21,677 nucleotides of DNA. It comes from an uncultured Mollicutes bacterium (GTDB taxonomy: Bacteria; Bacillota_I; Bacilli_A; RF39; UBA660). Both the position numbers and the translations under genes were made by a program. Below the pieces are notes generated by a model. That model saw only the letters and a list, made by a program, of their open reading frames with translations. It was not told the DNA's origin and did not search any database. Where the stretch lies: assembly GCA_900543055.1 (NCBI GenBank), contig UQQI01000026.1:1-21677 (forward strand), read 5' to 3'. Numbering within the stretch: the stretch's first letter is position 1; each line of letters opens with the position of its first letter. Below, piece by piece: positions 15,001 to 21,632 of the stretch.

Positions 15001-16697
15001 GAAGTTATGGATCTAAAGCCAATAGAGATTTTCTAAATAAATTTAATGAACCAACAAATGGTAAACCAAAATTGATGTTTGTAATGAATAAACTTAATGA
15101 AGGAGTACATGCAAAAGGAATATCTGGAATAGTATGGTTAAGACCAATGGATACGAATTCAAGAATTCTTTTCTTACAACAACTAGGTAGATGTATGAAA
15201 TATAACGATAAAGAAAACTTGATGAATGAAAAGAAACCTAAAGTTATTGATTTAGTTAATAATGTACTTAATGTTAAATTAGTTAGAAATCATGATTTAG
15301 AAGAAAGTGACATAATAAAATTAACAATTATTAAAGATTGGATTGAAGATAAAGGAAGAATTCCAAATGGAAATTCTAAAGATAAGTTTGAAAGAAATAT
15401 TGCGAAAAATATTATTTTTATTAAAAATAGATATTCTAAATATATAGAAAATAAAGATTTACTAAAAGAAGATATGAAGTATGAAAAAGCAATAGTAGAT
15501 ATGTGTTGTGACTTAGATATTTGGAATATAGAAGTTGATTTTAGTAAGGAAGAAAATTTAAATAAAGTAGTTGAAGATGAACAAGAAGATAGTTTATCCG
15601 GTATCTTACAATTAGATCCAGTAACAAGAGAGTTCTTAGAACTTAGAAACGAAGTGGAAAACTATAATTCAAATAATTTTGAAGAAACATTTAATTATTA
15701 TTATGGCTTGTTAGTAAAAATACAAAAACAAAATGAATCAGGTATATGTGAAGAATATTCTACTAATTTGACATCAATTGATAAAATAAAAATAGATTCA
15801 GAAGGAATAGTACATGTAGTAAAATATGGTAGTCCAGAATATAAGTCTCCAGATTTATTAAACGTAGGAGACTGGCTTTATAATCATCAAAATAGAAGAC
15901 AACCTATTTTTGACGAGAAACAAAAACAATTATTAAGAGAAGTTGGATATGTATTACAAGAAGATAAACTAACTATAGAAGAAGAATTTAATAAAACCTT
16001 TAATGATTATTATGGTTTGTTAGTAAAAATAAACGAACAAAATGAATCAGGCATATGTGAAGAGTATTCTACTAATTTAGCAACGACTGATAAAATAAAA
16101 ATAGATTCAGAAGGAATAGTACATGTAGTGAAGAAAAATAGTTCAGAATATAAGTCTCTAGATTTATTAAACGTAGGACTATGGCTTTATAATCATCAAA
16201 GTAGTTATCAGCCTATTTTTGATGAGATTCAAAAACAAATGTTAAGAGAAGTTGGATATGTATTTCAAGAAGATAAACTGACTCCAGAAGAAGAATTTAA
16301 TAAAATCTTTAATGATTATTATGGTTTGTTAGTAAAAATAAAAGAACAAAATGAATCAGGTATATGTGAAGAGTATTCTACTAATTTAACAAACAAAGAT
16401 AAAATAAAAGTAGATTCAGAAGGAATAGTACATGTAGTTAAAAAGAGTAGTTCAGAATATAAGTCTCCGGATTTAGTAAATGCAGGACAATGGCTTTATA
16501 ATCATCAAAATAAAGTAAAACCTATTTTTGATGAGAACCAAAAACAGCTGTTAAGAGAAGTAGGTTATGTGTTACAAGAAGATAAAAATAAGAAATTTAA
16601 TGAATTTAAGAAAAAAGTTGATTCATTACACCATGATAATGTAATAGAGATGGTTGAATATAAAAAGGAGGCTATTAATGTCAACAGAGTATCTTGA
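12075..16697 (+). CDS. SF2 helicase with putative ADP-ribosyltransferase-like N-terminus and three C-terminal HA-like repeats
   Basis: 1540 residues from GTG 12075 (weak site GGATGTGAT; no better start nearby). Central helicase core: Walker A PTSTGK584S, motif II D685-E-I-H688, motif III T716-A-T-P719, and a motif VI-like Q1035-Q-L-G-R1039, so ATP hydrolysis should be intact. This is the layout of type III restriction/UvrB-like SF2 enzymes acting on double-stranded nucleic acid. Residues 1-220 look like an ADP-ribosyltransferase fold: F-F-R24-A-L, I-S89-L-T-S92-N-A-N-T-A, a strand YIVVKVP (109-115), and N-D-E211-Q-N-L-E215 (R-S-E pattern); this is inference. Residues 220-560 are helical and unassigned. 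Residues about 1203-1505 hold three 103-residue repeats like helicase-associated domains (each with W-L-Y-N-H-Q and L-L/M-R-E-V-G-Y). No nuclease or methylase domain was seen. The 3' end overlaps the next gene by 20 bases. Confidence 0.85.
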   Translation: MLEEIFDIDKFNVYSDNDYYYFFRALNKDDNNDIDTNITTDSNNKIERVRTNRERYNGVPKYSESSVLTLEEAVDHINTRHRKDTNCISLTSNANTAIMYGRGHYKDKYIVVKVPKKDIGNTTYEAGLYMLKEVTDFLNKEIKGTNLEKVYERIDACKSSEELKVIEEELQKSKLLKSNYKASDEEKSDLFQDGIKEKVINSDNYIALNDEQNLEKDKVVLKVNLYGKRILPKTGNNYLIKTIGNAFSSLELVHYKDIKQEEIIETKKELIDIFGLLQQMPNNLEYLDEIKSILLENIDSIKYTGDYTYKDFNIEDKELSIENLYKITGGRISYKDAIDLYKNAYYLSKSKLRTKRSVEVLNRLLGKNLKYQKTLNYILKNGYGIEPEITVRKSKDLVNVSESVSINISPRKERLVSYINSLDSNHLMYVLDSPNKAIEMLMSKFLERKEKVPKEEWIADAMIDLLDLDRLGIEFNLRQSQREDIKKALIKNNVSNVYFYLKRQNVKEKDIANVLFTNIIKKKDAIDLDDTFTIEELEDFIGYNKVEGTGIVLKDFQRPIVDRIKNKFKDKNFTSLVLPTSTGKSYIALTEMHDFEKTINKLNSDNHARILYLAPNEEILNQLKSIIRETYNPEKHLNDKDEDADIKRIFPNLVLGTYQDLKDRTDNKNNLKEIYRNKYDLIIFDEIHRTGAQEWLNLIEELIDNQDRTTKVLGMTATPERDMDFRDMTEFWARKFGYTDDEILKKEHLSSNLDLIEAIQSGILMNFDVINCAYTYQNQLEELKFSIDEINDEKLKDEGLKKYEKLRRKVSSSVGIERILNENIKSDDKYIVFLPVTKKCEDEDGNTEYYDENGKNINQSAARRMIEDYQTLFSQFLYSDEYLKNNPGIEKLYRKIINNNNLDEVERNYLESEKENILLLSKYEMKYKNESLISKNDILADKIINYMGWKKLSNKKLKEKLHEEMKDKVENISMLGSYGSKANRDFLNKFNEPTNGKPKLMFVMNKLNEGVHAKGISGIVWLRPMDTNSRILFLQQLGRCMKYNDKENLMNEKKPKVIDLVNNVLNVKLVRNHDLEESDIIKLTIIKDWIEDKGRIPNGNSKDKFERNIAKNIIFIKNRYSKYIENKDLLKEDMKYEKAIVDMCCDLDIWNIEVDFSKEENLNKVVEDEQEDSLSGILQLDPVTREFLELRNEVENYNSNNFEETFNYYYGLLVKIQKQNESGICEEYSTNLTSIDKIKIDSEGIVHVVKYGSPEYKSPDLLNVGDWLYNHQNRRQPIFDEKQKQLLREVGYVLQEDKLTIEEEFNKTFNDYYGLLVKINEQNESGICEEYSTNLATTDKIKIDSEGIVHVVKKNSSEYKSLDLLNVGLWLYNHQSSYQPIFDEIQKQMLREVGYVFQEDKLTPEEEFNKIFNDYYGLLVKIKEQNESGICEEYSTNLTNKDKIKVDSEGIVHVVKKSSSEYKSPDLVNAGQWLYNHQNKVKPIFDENQKQLLREVGYVLQEDKNKKFNEFKKKVDSLHHDNVIEMVEYKKEAINVNRVS
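15681..16590 (+). repeat. Three tandem 309-bp coding repeats (HA-like domains)
   Basis: Three head-to-tail units with an exact 309-base period: the anchor TATGG(C/T)TTGTTAG begins at 15702, 16011 and 16320. Each encodes 103 residues, the last slightly shorter. The phrases NESGICEEYSTNL, DSEGIVHVVK, WLYNHQ and REVGYV are invariant or almost so in all copies. Differences cluster in a few short variable spots (after STNL, around EYKS, and after YNHQ). The nucleotide sequences are also nearly the same, which suggests recent duplication or conversion. Confidence 0.95.
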
Positions 16698-16935
16698 TTT
16701 ATTTAGAAATTTTAAGGAATTAGACATTGAAGATAAAAGAAGAGAACTATTAAAAGTAATATCTGATGAGATTAGATTATTATATTTAGAAAATAATAAA
16801 ATAAGTAGTTATAATGAACCACTTGGATTATTAGAAGAATATAATGATGAAGATGAGTATTTAAACTTATTATTTATCTATACAATGTTACTTAGAGAAG
16901 AAAATGATAAATTAATAGAGAAGGTAGAAAGATAA
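16678..16935 (+). CDS. Small acidic protein coupled to the helicase
   Basis: 85 residues, predicted all-helical, rich in Glu, Leu and Asp. I do not recognise it. The start ATG 16678 has an excellent ribosome site AAAAAGGAGG about 7 bases ahead, inside the helicase gene; a TTG at 16654 would include that site and is rejected. The first 20 bases overlap the end of the helicase gene in another frame. The C-terminal half (NDEDEYLNLLFIYTMLLREENDKLIEKVER) looks amphipathic and could form a helical dimer or bind a partner. The strong own SD means it may be made in excess over the helicase. A role as partner, inhibitor or adaptor of the helicase is inferred from position only. Confidence 0.7.
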   Translation: MSTEYLDLFRNFKELDIEDKRRELLKVISDEIRLLYLENNKISSYNEPLGLLEEYNDEDEYLNLLFIYTMLLREENDKLIEKVER

Positions 16936-16950
16936 GTTTCTATCTTTTTA
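16921..16950 (+). terminator. Rho-independent terminator of the helicase unit
   Basis: AAGGTAGAAA (16921-16930) pairs with TTTCTATCTT (16937-16946, one G-U) around the loop GATAAG, followed by TTT. The stop codon of the small gene (16933-16935) lies in the loop. Confidence 0.75.
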
Positions 16951-16975
16951 TATGTAATTATAATTATGTGATTAA

Positions 16976-17004
16976 TTGACTTGATCGTTTATTTTTTTTA
17001 TAAT
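16976..17004 (+). promoter_or_regulatory. Promoter of the acyl-CoA ligase gene
   Basis: TTGACT (16976-16981, 5 of 6), 17-base spacer, perfect TATAAT (16999-17004). The leader would be only about 10 bases before ATG 17021. Confidence 0.82.
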
Positions 17005-17020
17005 ATTTTTGGTGATTTGA

Positions 17021-18823
17021 ATGGTTAAAAAGATAAAAACTCCATGGTATAAATATTATGGTGATGTTAATCCACATCTTAGTTATCCAGATTTTTCAGT
17101 ATATAAGTTAATAGAATATACTGCTTCAAAACATTTAAATAATATTAGTTACAATTACTATGGTACAAAGAAAACTTATTATGAATTTTTAAAACAGATA
17201 GATGAGGCTGCTCGTGCTTTTAAAGCATTAGGAGTAAAACATAAAGATATAGTTGCTATTTGTATGCCTAATGTGCCTGAGGCAATAATTGCTTTTTATG
17301 CAATTAATAAGATAGGAGCTATTTCTAATATGATTCATCCATTATCTGGTGAAAACGAAATTAAGCATTTTTTAAATGTTTCTAAGAGTAATTATATTGT
17401 GACAATTGATTTTGCTTTTAATAAAGTTAATTCTATTATTGAAGATACTAAGATAAAGAAAGCAATTACAGTATCAGTTGGTGATTCTATGCCAATTCAT
17501 ATGCAAGCAATTTATCAAGCAACAAAAGGTAGAAAAGTAAGAATGACTAAGAGTGATATTAGAATTACTTGGCGAGATTTTATAAAATTGGGATACTCAT
17601 ATACAAAAGAAATTGATGATGACTTTAAGAGTAAGGAAGTTGCTGCAATACTTTATAGTGGAGGAACAACTGGAACACCTAAAGGAGTTAAACTTTCTAA
17701 TATGAACTTAAATGCTTTAGCGATGCAATCTTTTGAACATGTAGCATGTCTTCGTGAAAAAGATAAAGTACTTGCTATTATGCCAATATTCCATGGATTT
17801 GGATTAGGTGTTTGTATTCATACTGTTCAATATTTTGGTGGTACTAGTATTTTACTTCCACAATTTAGTGCTCAGACTTTTGACAAATTATTAAAAAAAT
17901 ATCAACCTAACGTTATGGTAGGAGTTCCAACATTATTTGAATCCTTACTTAAAAATAAAAATTTAAATGGTTATGACTTGTCATTTTTAACGTGTGTTAT
18001 TTCTGGAGGAGATTCATTATCTGTTGAATTAAAGAGAAAAGTAGATAAATTTTTAAAAGATCATGGCTCTAAAACTCAAGTAAGAGAGGGATATGGACTT
18101 ACTGAGTGTGGTAGTGCAAGTTGCTTTACTCCAGTTAATAATTATCGTGAAGGAAGTATTGGAATACCTTATCCTGATATGTATTTTAAAATAGTCCAAG
18201 AAGGGACAGAAAAAGAAGTTCCTTATGGTGAAGATGGTGAGATTGTTATTAGTGGTCCTACTGTTATGCAGGGATACTTAAGGGATAGAAAAGAAACAAG
18301 ATGCACTTTAAGAAAACATAAAGACGGTCATGTTTGGTTACATACAGGTGATCTTGGAATTATGGATAACGATGGGTTTGTATATTTTAAAAACAGATTA
18401 AAAAGATTAATTGTAAGTAGTGGTTATTGTTTATATCCACAATATATAGAAAATGTAATTGATTCACACCCTGATGTAATGATGAGTTGTGTAATAGGAA
18501 TACCACATCCTTATAAAGTACAAGTTGCGAAAGCATTTATTGTATTAAAGAATAAAGATATAAATCATGATGATGTGATAAAGTCAGTTAGAGATCATTG
18601 TGAAAAAAATTTATCTCGTTATTCATGGCCATATGAGTATGAGATTAGAGATGAGCTTCCTAAGACATTAGTTGGAAAAGTTGCATATAATGTTTTGGTA
18701 CATGAAGAAGAGATGAAAAATAAAAATCGCAATTTTTCTAAGAGTGATGAATTACTAGAGCAGGTTGATGATGAGTCTTCTTCAGAAGAATTACTTGATA
18801 ATTTAAAAGACTCAGAAAAGTAA
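17021..18823 (+). CDS. ANL-superfamily acyl-CoA ligase (AMP-forming)
   Basis: 600 residues. Activates a carboxylic acid with ATP to an acyl-adenylate and then to the CoA thioester; overall likeness is to medium/long-chain fatty acyl-CoA ligases. Motifs: P-loop-like S213-G-G-T-T-G-T-P-K-G, the E-G-Y-G-L-T-E-C-G motif (A5 region), W-L-H-T-G-D444-L-G (ribose-binding Asp), a hinge K-N-R-L-K-R-L-I-V-S-S-G-Y, and the catalytic lysine K553 in L-P-K-T-L-V-G-K-V-A. All needed residues are present. The last 35 residues (566-600) are a charged, Ser/Glu-rich tail outside the conserved domain. Start ATG has only GGTGATT upstream. Transcribed alone, between two terminators. No lipid-synthesis or beta-oxidation gene is nearby, so the substrate is open. 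No membrane helix seen. Confidence 0.92.
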   Translation: MVKKIKTPWYKYYGDVNPHLSYPDFSVYKLIEYTASKHLNNISYNYYGTKKTYYEFLKQIDEAARAFKALGVKHKDIVAICMPNVPEAIIAFYAINKIGAISNMIHPLSGENEIKHFLNVSKSNYIVTIDFAFNKVNSIIEDTKIKKAITVSVGDSMPIHMQAIYQATKGRKVRMTKSDIRITWRDFIKLGYSYTKEIDDDFKSKEVAAILYSGGTTGTPKGVKLSNMNLNALAMQSFEHVACLREKDKVLAIMPIFHGFGLGVCIHTVQYFGGTSILLPQFSAQTFDKLLKKYQPNVMVGVPTLFESLLKNKNLNGYDLSFLTCVISGGDSLSVELKRKVDKFLKDHGSKTQVREGYGLTECGSASCFTPVNNYREGSIGIPYPDMYFKIVQEGTEKEVPYGEDGEIVISGPTVMQGYLRDRKETRCTLRKHKDGHVWLHTGDLGIMDNDGFVYFKNRLKRLIVSSGYCLYPQYIENVIDSHPDVMMSCVIGIPHPYKVQVAKAFIVLKNKDINHDDVIKSVRDHCEKNLSRYSWPYEYEIRDELPKTLVGKVAYNVLVHEEEMKNKNRNFSKSDELLEQVDDESSSEELLDNLKDSEK

Positions 18824-18828
18824 TTATT

Positions 18829-18857
18829 AAAAGGCATTATATGTATGTCTTTTTTTA
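18829..18857 (+). terminator. Rho-independent terminator after the acyl-CoA ligase
   Basis: AAAGGCAT (18830-18837) with ATGTCTTT (18845-18852; one G-U pair), loop TATATGT, followed by TTTTT. Confidence 0.8.
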
Positions 18858-18881
18858 ATTCAAAATTATGTTCGATTTTCT

Positions 18882-18910
18882 TTGATTAATTTAACTATTT
18901 ATGTAATAAT
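18882..18910 (+). promoter_or_regulatory. Possible promoter of ruvA-ruvB
   Basis: TTGATT (18882-18887) and AATAAT (18905-18910, 17-base spacer) or TAATAA (18904-18909). Weaker than the other promoters, but the preceding terminator makes a promoter in this gap necessary. Confidence 0.4.
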
Positions 18911-18930
18911 AGATATTGGAGATGATTTAG

Positions 18931-19497
18931 ATGTTTGATTATATAAAAGGAACTGTTACATATATTAAAAATAACGCGATTGTTATTGAAACAGGGGGAG
19001 TAGGATATTTAGTTTATGTTGCTAATCCATATTCTTTTGAAATAGGTAAAGAGTTAAGAGTATATGTTTATCAACAAGTAAAAGAAGATGAACAATTATT
19101 ATTTGGATTTAAAACAATAGAGGAGAAAGAACTATTCTTAAAACTTATTAGTGTTAAGGGATTAGGTCCTAAGATGACACTTCCAATGTTTGCAGTTGGT
19201 TCACTTGATGGAATAATGGATGCAATTGAAAGAGAAAATATTTTATATTTAAAGAAGTTTCCTAAAATTGGAGAAAAACTTGCTAAACAAATTGTTCTTG
19301 ATTTGAAAGGAAAACTTGAGTTTATTGGTGTTGGTATTAGTGATGATCAAGTTGAAACTGAAAATGAGTTAAAAGAAGTTTTATTAGGTCTTGGCTACAA
19401 AGAAAAAGAAATTGTACCTGTACTTGCTAAGGTTAATACATCACTTCCAATTGAGGGACAAGTAAAAGATGCATTGAAATTGTTATTGAGAGGTTAA
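18931..19497 (+). CDS. ruvA: Holliday junction branch migration protein RuvA
   Basis: Binds four-way junctions as a tetramer and loads the RuvB motor. 188 residues, slightly short of the usual 195-205. Domain I OB-fold (1-62): M-F-D-Y-I-K-G-T-V, G-G-V-G-Y-L-V-Y-V, LLFGF. Domain II has two helix-hairpin-helix motifs, S-V-K-G-L-G-P-K (74-81) and F-P-K-I-G-E-K-L-A-K-Q-I-V-L-D-L-K-G-K (110-128). Domain III (about 143-188; EVLLGLGYKEKEI) contacts RuvB. The linker between II and III is short, which explains the length. SD TTGGAGATGAT. ruvB begins three bases after the stop. No ruvC gene is seen, as is normal in Firmicutes, which use RecU. Confidence 0.97.
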   Translation: MFDYIKGTVTYIKNNAIVIETGGVGYLVYVANPYSFEIGKELRVYVYQQVKEDEQLLFGFKTIEEKELFLKLISVKGLGPKMTLPMFAVGSLDGIMDAIERENILYLKKFPKIGEKLAKQIVLDLKGKLEFIGVGISDDQVETENELKEVLLGLGYKEKEIVPVLAKVNTSLPIEGQVKDALKLLLRG

Positions 19498-19500
19498 TTT

Positions 19501-20499
19501 ATGAAAGATGAGAGTGTTATAACAAATTATAATTTATTTAATGATAATGAACTAGATAATACTATTAGACCTGAGACAATAGATGAGTATATTGGACAAA
19601 ATGATGTAAAAGAAAATATTAGAGTATTTGTTAAAGCAGCTAAGATGAGAAATGAAGCATTAGATCATGTTTTACTATATGGTCCTCCAGGTCTTGGTAA
19701 AACTACCCTTGCGTTTATTATTGCACATGAACTTGGAACTAATATAAAAACAGCAAGTGGACCTAGTATTGAAAAAAGTGGAGATTTAGCAGCAATTCTT
19801 TCTTCTCTTGAACCAGGAGATGTATTATTTATTGATGAAATTCACAGAATGCCAAGATATATTGAAGAGATATTATATCCTGCTATGGAAGATTTTTCGT
19901 TAGATATAATTGTTGGAAGTGAAGGAAATAGTAGAAATATCAGAATTGATTTACCTCCGTTTACATTAGTTGGAGCAACTACTAGAGCAGGAGACTTATC
20001 TGCACCTTTAAGAGATAGATTTGGTATTATTGATAAACTTCAGTATTATACAGTTGAAGAACTTACTTTGATAGTGAAAAGAACTGCCAGAGTTTTAAAT
20101 GTTTTTATAGATGACGATGCTGCAGTTGAACTTGCTAAGAGAAGTCGTGGTACTCCAAGAATTGCTAATAGACTTTTTAAGAGAGTAAGAGATTTTGCTA
20201 TGGTTGATGGAGATGGTTCTATTACATTAGAAGTTACTGAGAAGGCACTTGATAGATTAAAAGTTGATAAAATGGGTCTTGATAATACAGATAGAGAACT
20301 TTTATCAGCAATTATTTATAAATTTAATGGTGGACCAGTTGGTGTTGAAGCACTTAGTAGTTCTATTGGAGAAGAAGTTACTACTATTGAAGATGTATAT
20401 GAGCCATTCTTATTACAAAATGGATTATTAAAAAGAACTTCAAGAGGTAGAGTAGCAACTGATAAAGCTTATGAAGTTTTAGGTATAGAAAAGGAATAA
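19501..20499 (+). CDS. ruvB: Holliday junction branch migration ATPase RuvB
   Basis: Hexameric AAA+ motor that drives branch migration with RuvA. 332 residues, normal length. Walker A G61-P-P-G-L-G-K-T-T69, Walker B I-D-E-I-H (111-115), sensor 1 G-A-T-T-R-A-G (158-164), arginine-finger region A-P-L-R-D-R173-F-G, sensor 2 G-T-P-R-I-A-N-R-L, and the winged-helix domain at the C-terminus (about 255-332; ALSSSIGEEVTTIEDVYEPFLLQNGLLKRTSRGR). The ribosome site lies in the last ruvA codons (TTGAGAGG). Residues 1-20 before the conserved R-P-E-T-I-D-E-Y-I-G-Q are the usual variable tail. Confidence 0.98.
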   Translation: MKDESVITNYNLFNDNELDNTIRPETIDEYIGQNDVKENIRVFVKAAKMRNEALDHVLLYGPPGLGKTTLAFIIAHELGTNIKTASGPSIEKSGDLAAILSSLEPGDVLFIDEIHRMPRYIEEILYPAMEDFSLDIIVGSEGNSRNIRIDLPPFTLVGATTRAGDLSAPLRDRFGIIDKLQYYTVEELTLIVKRTARVLNVFIDDDAAVELAKRSRGTPRIANRLFKRVRDFAMVDGDGSITLEVTEKALDRLKVDKMGLDNTDRELLSAIIYKFNGGPVGVEALSSSIGEEVTTIEDVYEPFLLQNGLLKRTSRGRVATDKAYEVLGIEKE

Positions 20500-20520
20500 A
20501 CTTGTTTTATTTCTTTTAAT
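20491..20520 (+). terminator. Possible weak terminator/attenuator between ruvB and queA
   Basis: AAGGAATAAA (20491-20500) can pair with TTTATTTCTT (20506-20515; one G-U) over a 5-base loop. The T run after it is short, and the stem is almost all A-T and contains the ruvB stop, so it may be partial or not functional. Confidence 0.35.
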
Positions 20521-20524
20521 TATA

Positions 20525-20533
20525 TGATAAAAT
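20525..20533 (+). promoter_or_regulatory. Possible extended -10 promoter of queA
   Basis: TGATAAAAT (20525-20533): TAAAAT with TGA in front. TTGTTT upstream (20502-20507) is 20 bases away, too far for a standard -35. queA may also be read through from ruvB. Confidence 0.35.
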
Positions 20534-20558
20534 AAGTTAGTATTTTGAGGTGATTAGA

Positions 20559-21584
20559 ATGAAAGTTGAAGATTTTGATTATTATTTACCAGAAGAGTTA
20601 ATTGCACAAACTCCACTTGTAAAAAGAGATGAATCAAGATTATTAGTTTTAGATAAAGAAACAGGAGAAGTTGAACATAAGAAATTTTATGATATTATTG
20701 ATTATTTAAATCCAGGAGATACTTTAGTTTTAAATGATACTAAAGTTTTACCAGCAAGATTAATTGGTACTAAAGAAGAAACTGGTGCTGTTATAGAAAT
20801 ATTACTTTTAAAAAATATTGAATGTGATAAGTGGGAGTGTTTAGTAAAACCTGCTAGAAGAATAAAAGAAGGAACTATTGTTAGTTTTGGAGACGGAAAG
20901 TTAAAGGCAAAATGTTGTGGTGTCTTTGATGCTGGAATTAGACACTTTGAACTGATTTATTCTGGAATTCTTATGGAAATATTAGAAGAGTTAGGTACAA
21001 TGCCACTTCCTCCATATATTCATGAAAAATTAGAAGATCAGTCTCTTTATCAAACTGTATATGCAAAAGAAGTAGGTAGTGCTGCTGCTCCAACTGCAGG
21101 ACTTCATTTTACAGAAGAACTTCTTGAAAAAATTAAAGATAAAGGAATAAATATTGCTTATGTCACACTACATGTTGGTCTTGGAACATTTAGACCAGTT
21201 AGTGTTGAAAATATTGAAGAACATGAGATGCATAGCGAATTTTATTCTATGAGTGCTTCGGTTGCTAAACTTTTAAATGAGACAAAAAAGAGTGGACATA
21301 ATATTGTAGCTGTTGGAACAACAAGTACAAGAACACTTGAAACAATTGCAACTAAGTATGGTGAATTTAGAGAATGTAATGGTTGGACTAATATTTTTAT
21401 ATATCCAGGATATGAATTTAAAGGAATTAATAAATTAATTACTAATTTTCATTTACCAAAGTCAACACTTGTTATGTTAGTTAGTGCACTTGCTGGACGT
21501 GAAAATATTCTTAATGCTTATAAAATAGCAGTTGATGATAAGTATCGTTTCTTCTCATTTGGGGATGCAATGTTTATTAAATAG
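20559..21584 (+). CDS. queA: S-adenosylmethionine:tRNA ribosyltransferase-isomerase
   Basis: Adds the ribosyl part of SAM to 7-aminomethyl-7-deazaguanine in tRNA, the penultimate step to queuosine. 341 residues from ATG 20559 (SD GAGGTGATTAGA); a GTG at 20550 lies in that SD and is rejected. Family marks: V-E-D-F-D-Y-Y-L-P-E-E-L-I-A-Q near the N-terminus, D-T-L-V-L-N-D-T-K-V-L-P-A-R-L, G-T-M-P-L-P-P-Y-I-H, A-A-P-T-A-G-L-H-F-T, T-L-H-V-G-L-G-T-F-R-P-V, G-T-T-S-T-R-T-L-E and the C-terminal F-H-L-P-K-S-T-L-V-M-L-V-S-A. Full-length with all conserved blocks. In Bacillus it follows ruvB and precedes tgt; here a terminator follows and tgt is not in the window. Confidence 0.98.
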   Translation: MKVEDFDYYLPEELIAQTPLVKRDESRLLVLDKETGEVEHKKFYDIIDYLNPGDTLVLNDTKVLPARLIGTKEETGAVIEILLLKNIECDKWECLVKPARRIKEGTIVSFGDGKLKAKCCGVFDAGIRHFELIYSGILMEILEELGTMPLPPYIHEKLEDQSLYQTVYAKEVGSAAAPTAGLHFTEELLEKIKDKGINIAYVTLHVGLGTFRPVSVENIEEHEMHSEFYSMSASVAKLLNETKKSGHNIVAVGTTSTRTLETIATKYGEFRECNGWTNIFIYPGYEFKGINKLITNFHLPKSTLVMLVSALAGRENILNAYKIAVDDKYRFFSFGDAMFIK

Positions 21585-21600
21585 GTATAAAAAGTTTTTA

Positions 21601-21632
21601 TAAAGTAAAGCGTTGACTTTACTTTTTTTATT
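21601..21632 (+). terminator. Rho-independent terminator after queA
   Basis: AAAGTAAAG (21602-21610) and CTTTACTTT (21617-21625), a perfect 9-bp stem with a CGTTGA loop, followed by TTTT. It would separate queA from any tgt gene beyond the window. Confidence 0.9.

Noticed and set aside
15681..16590. Tandem repeats as a CRISPR-like array
   Set aside because: Units are 309 bases, in frame and fully coding; there are no short repeats with unique spacers.
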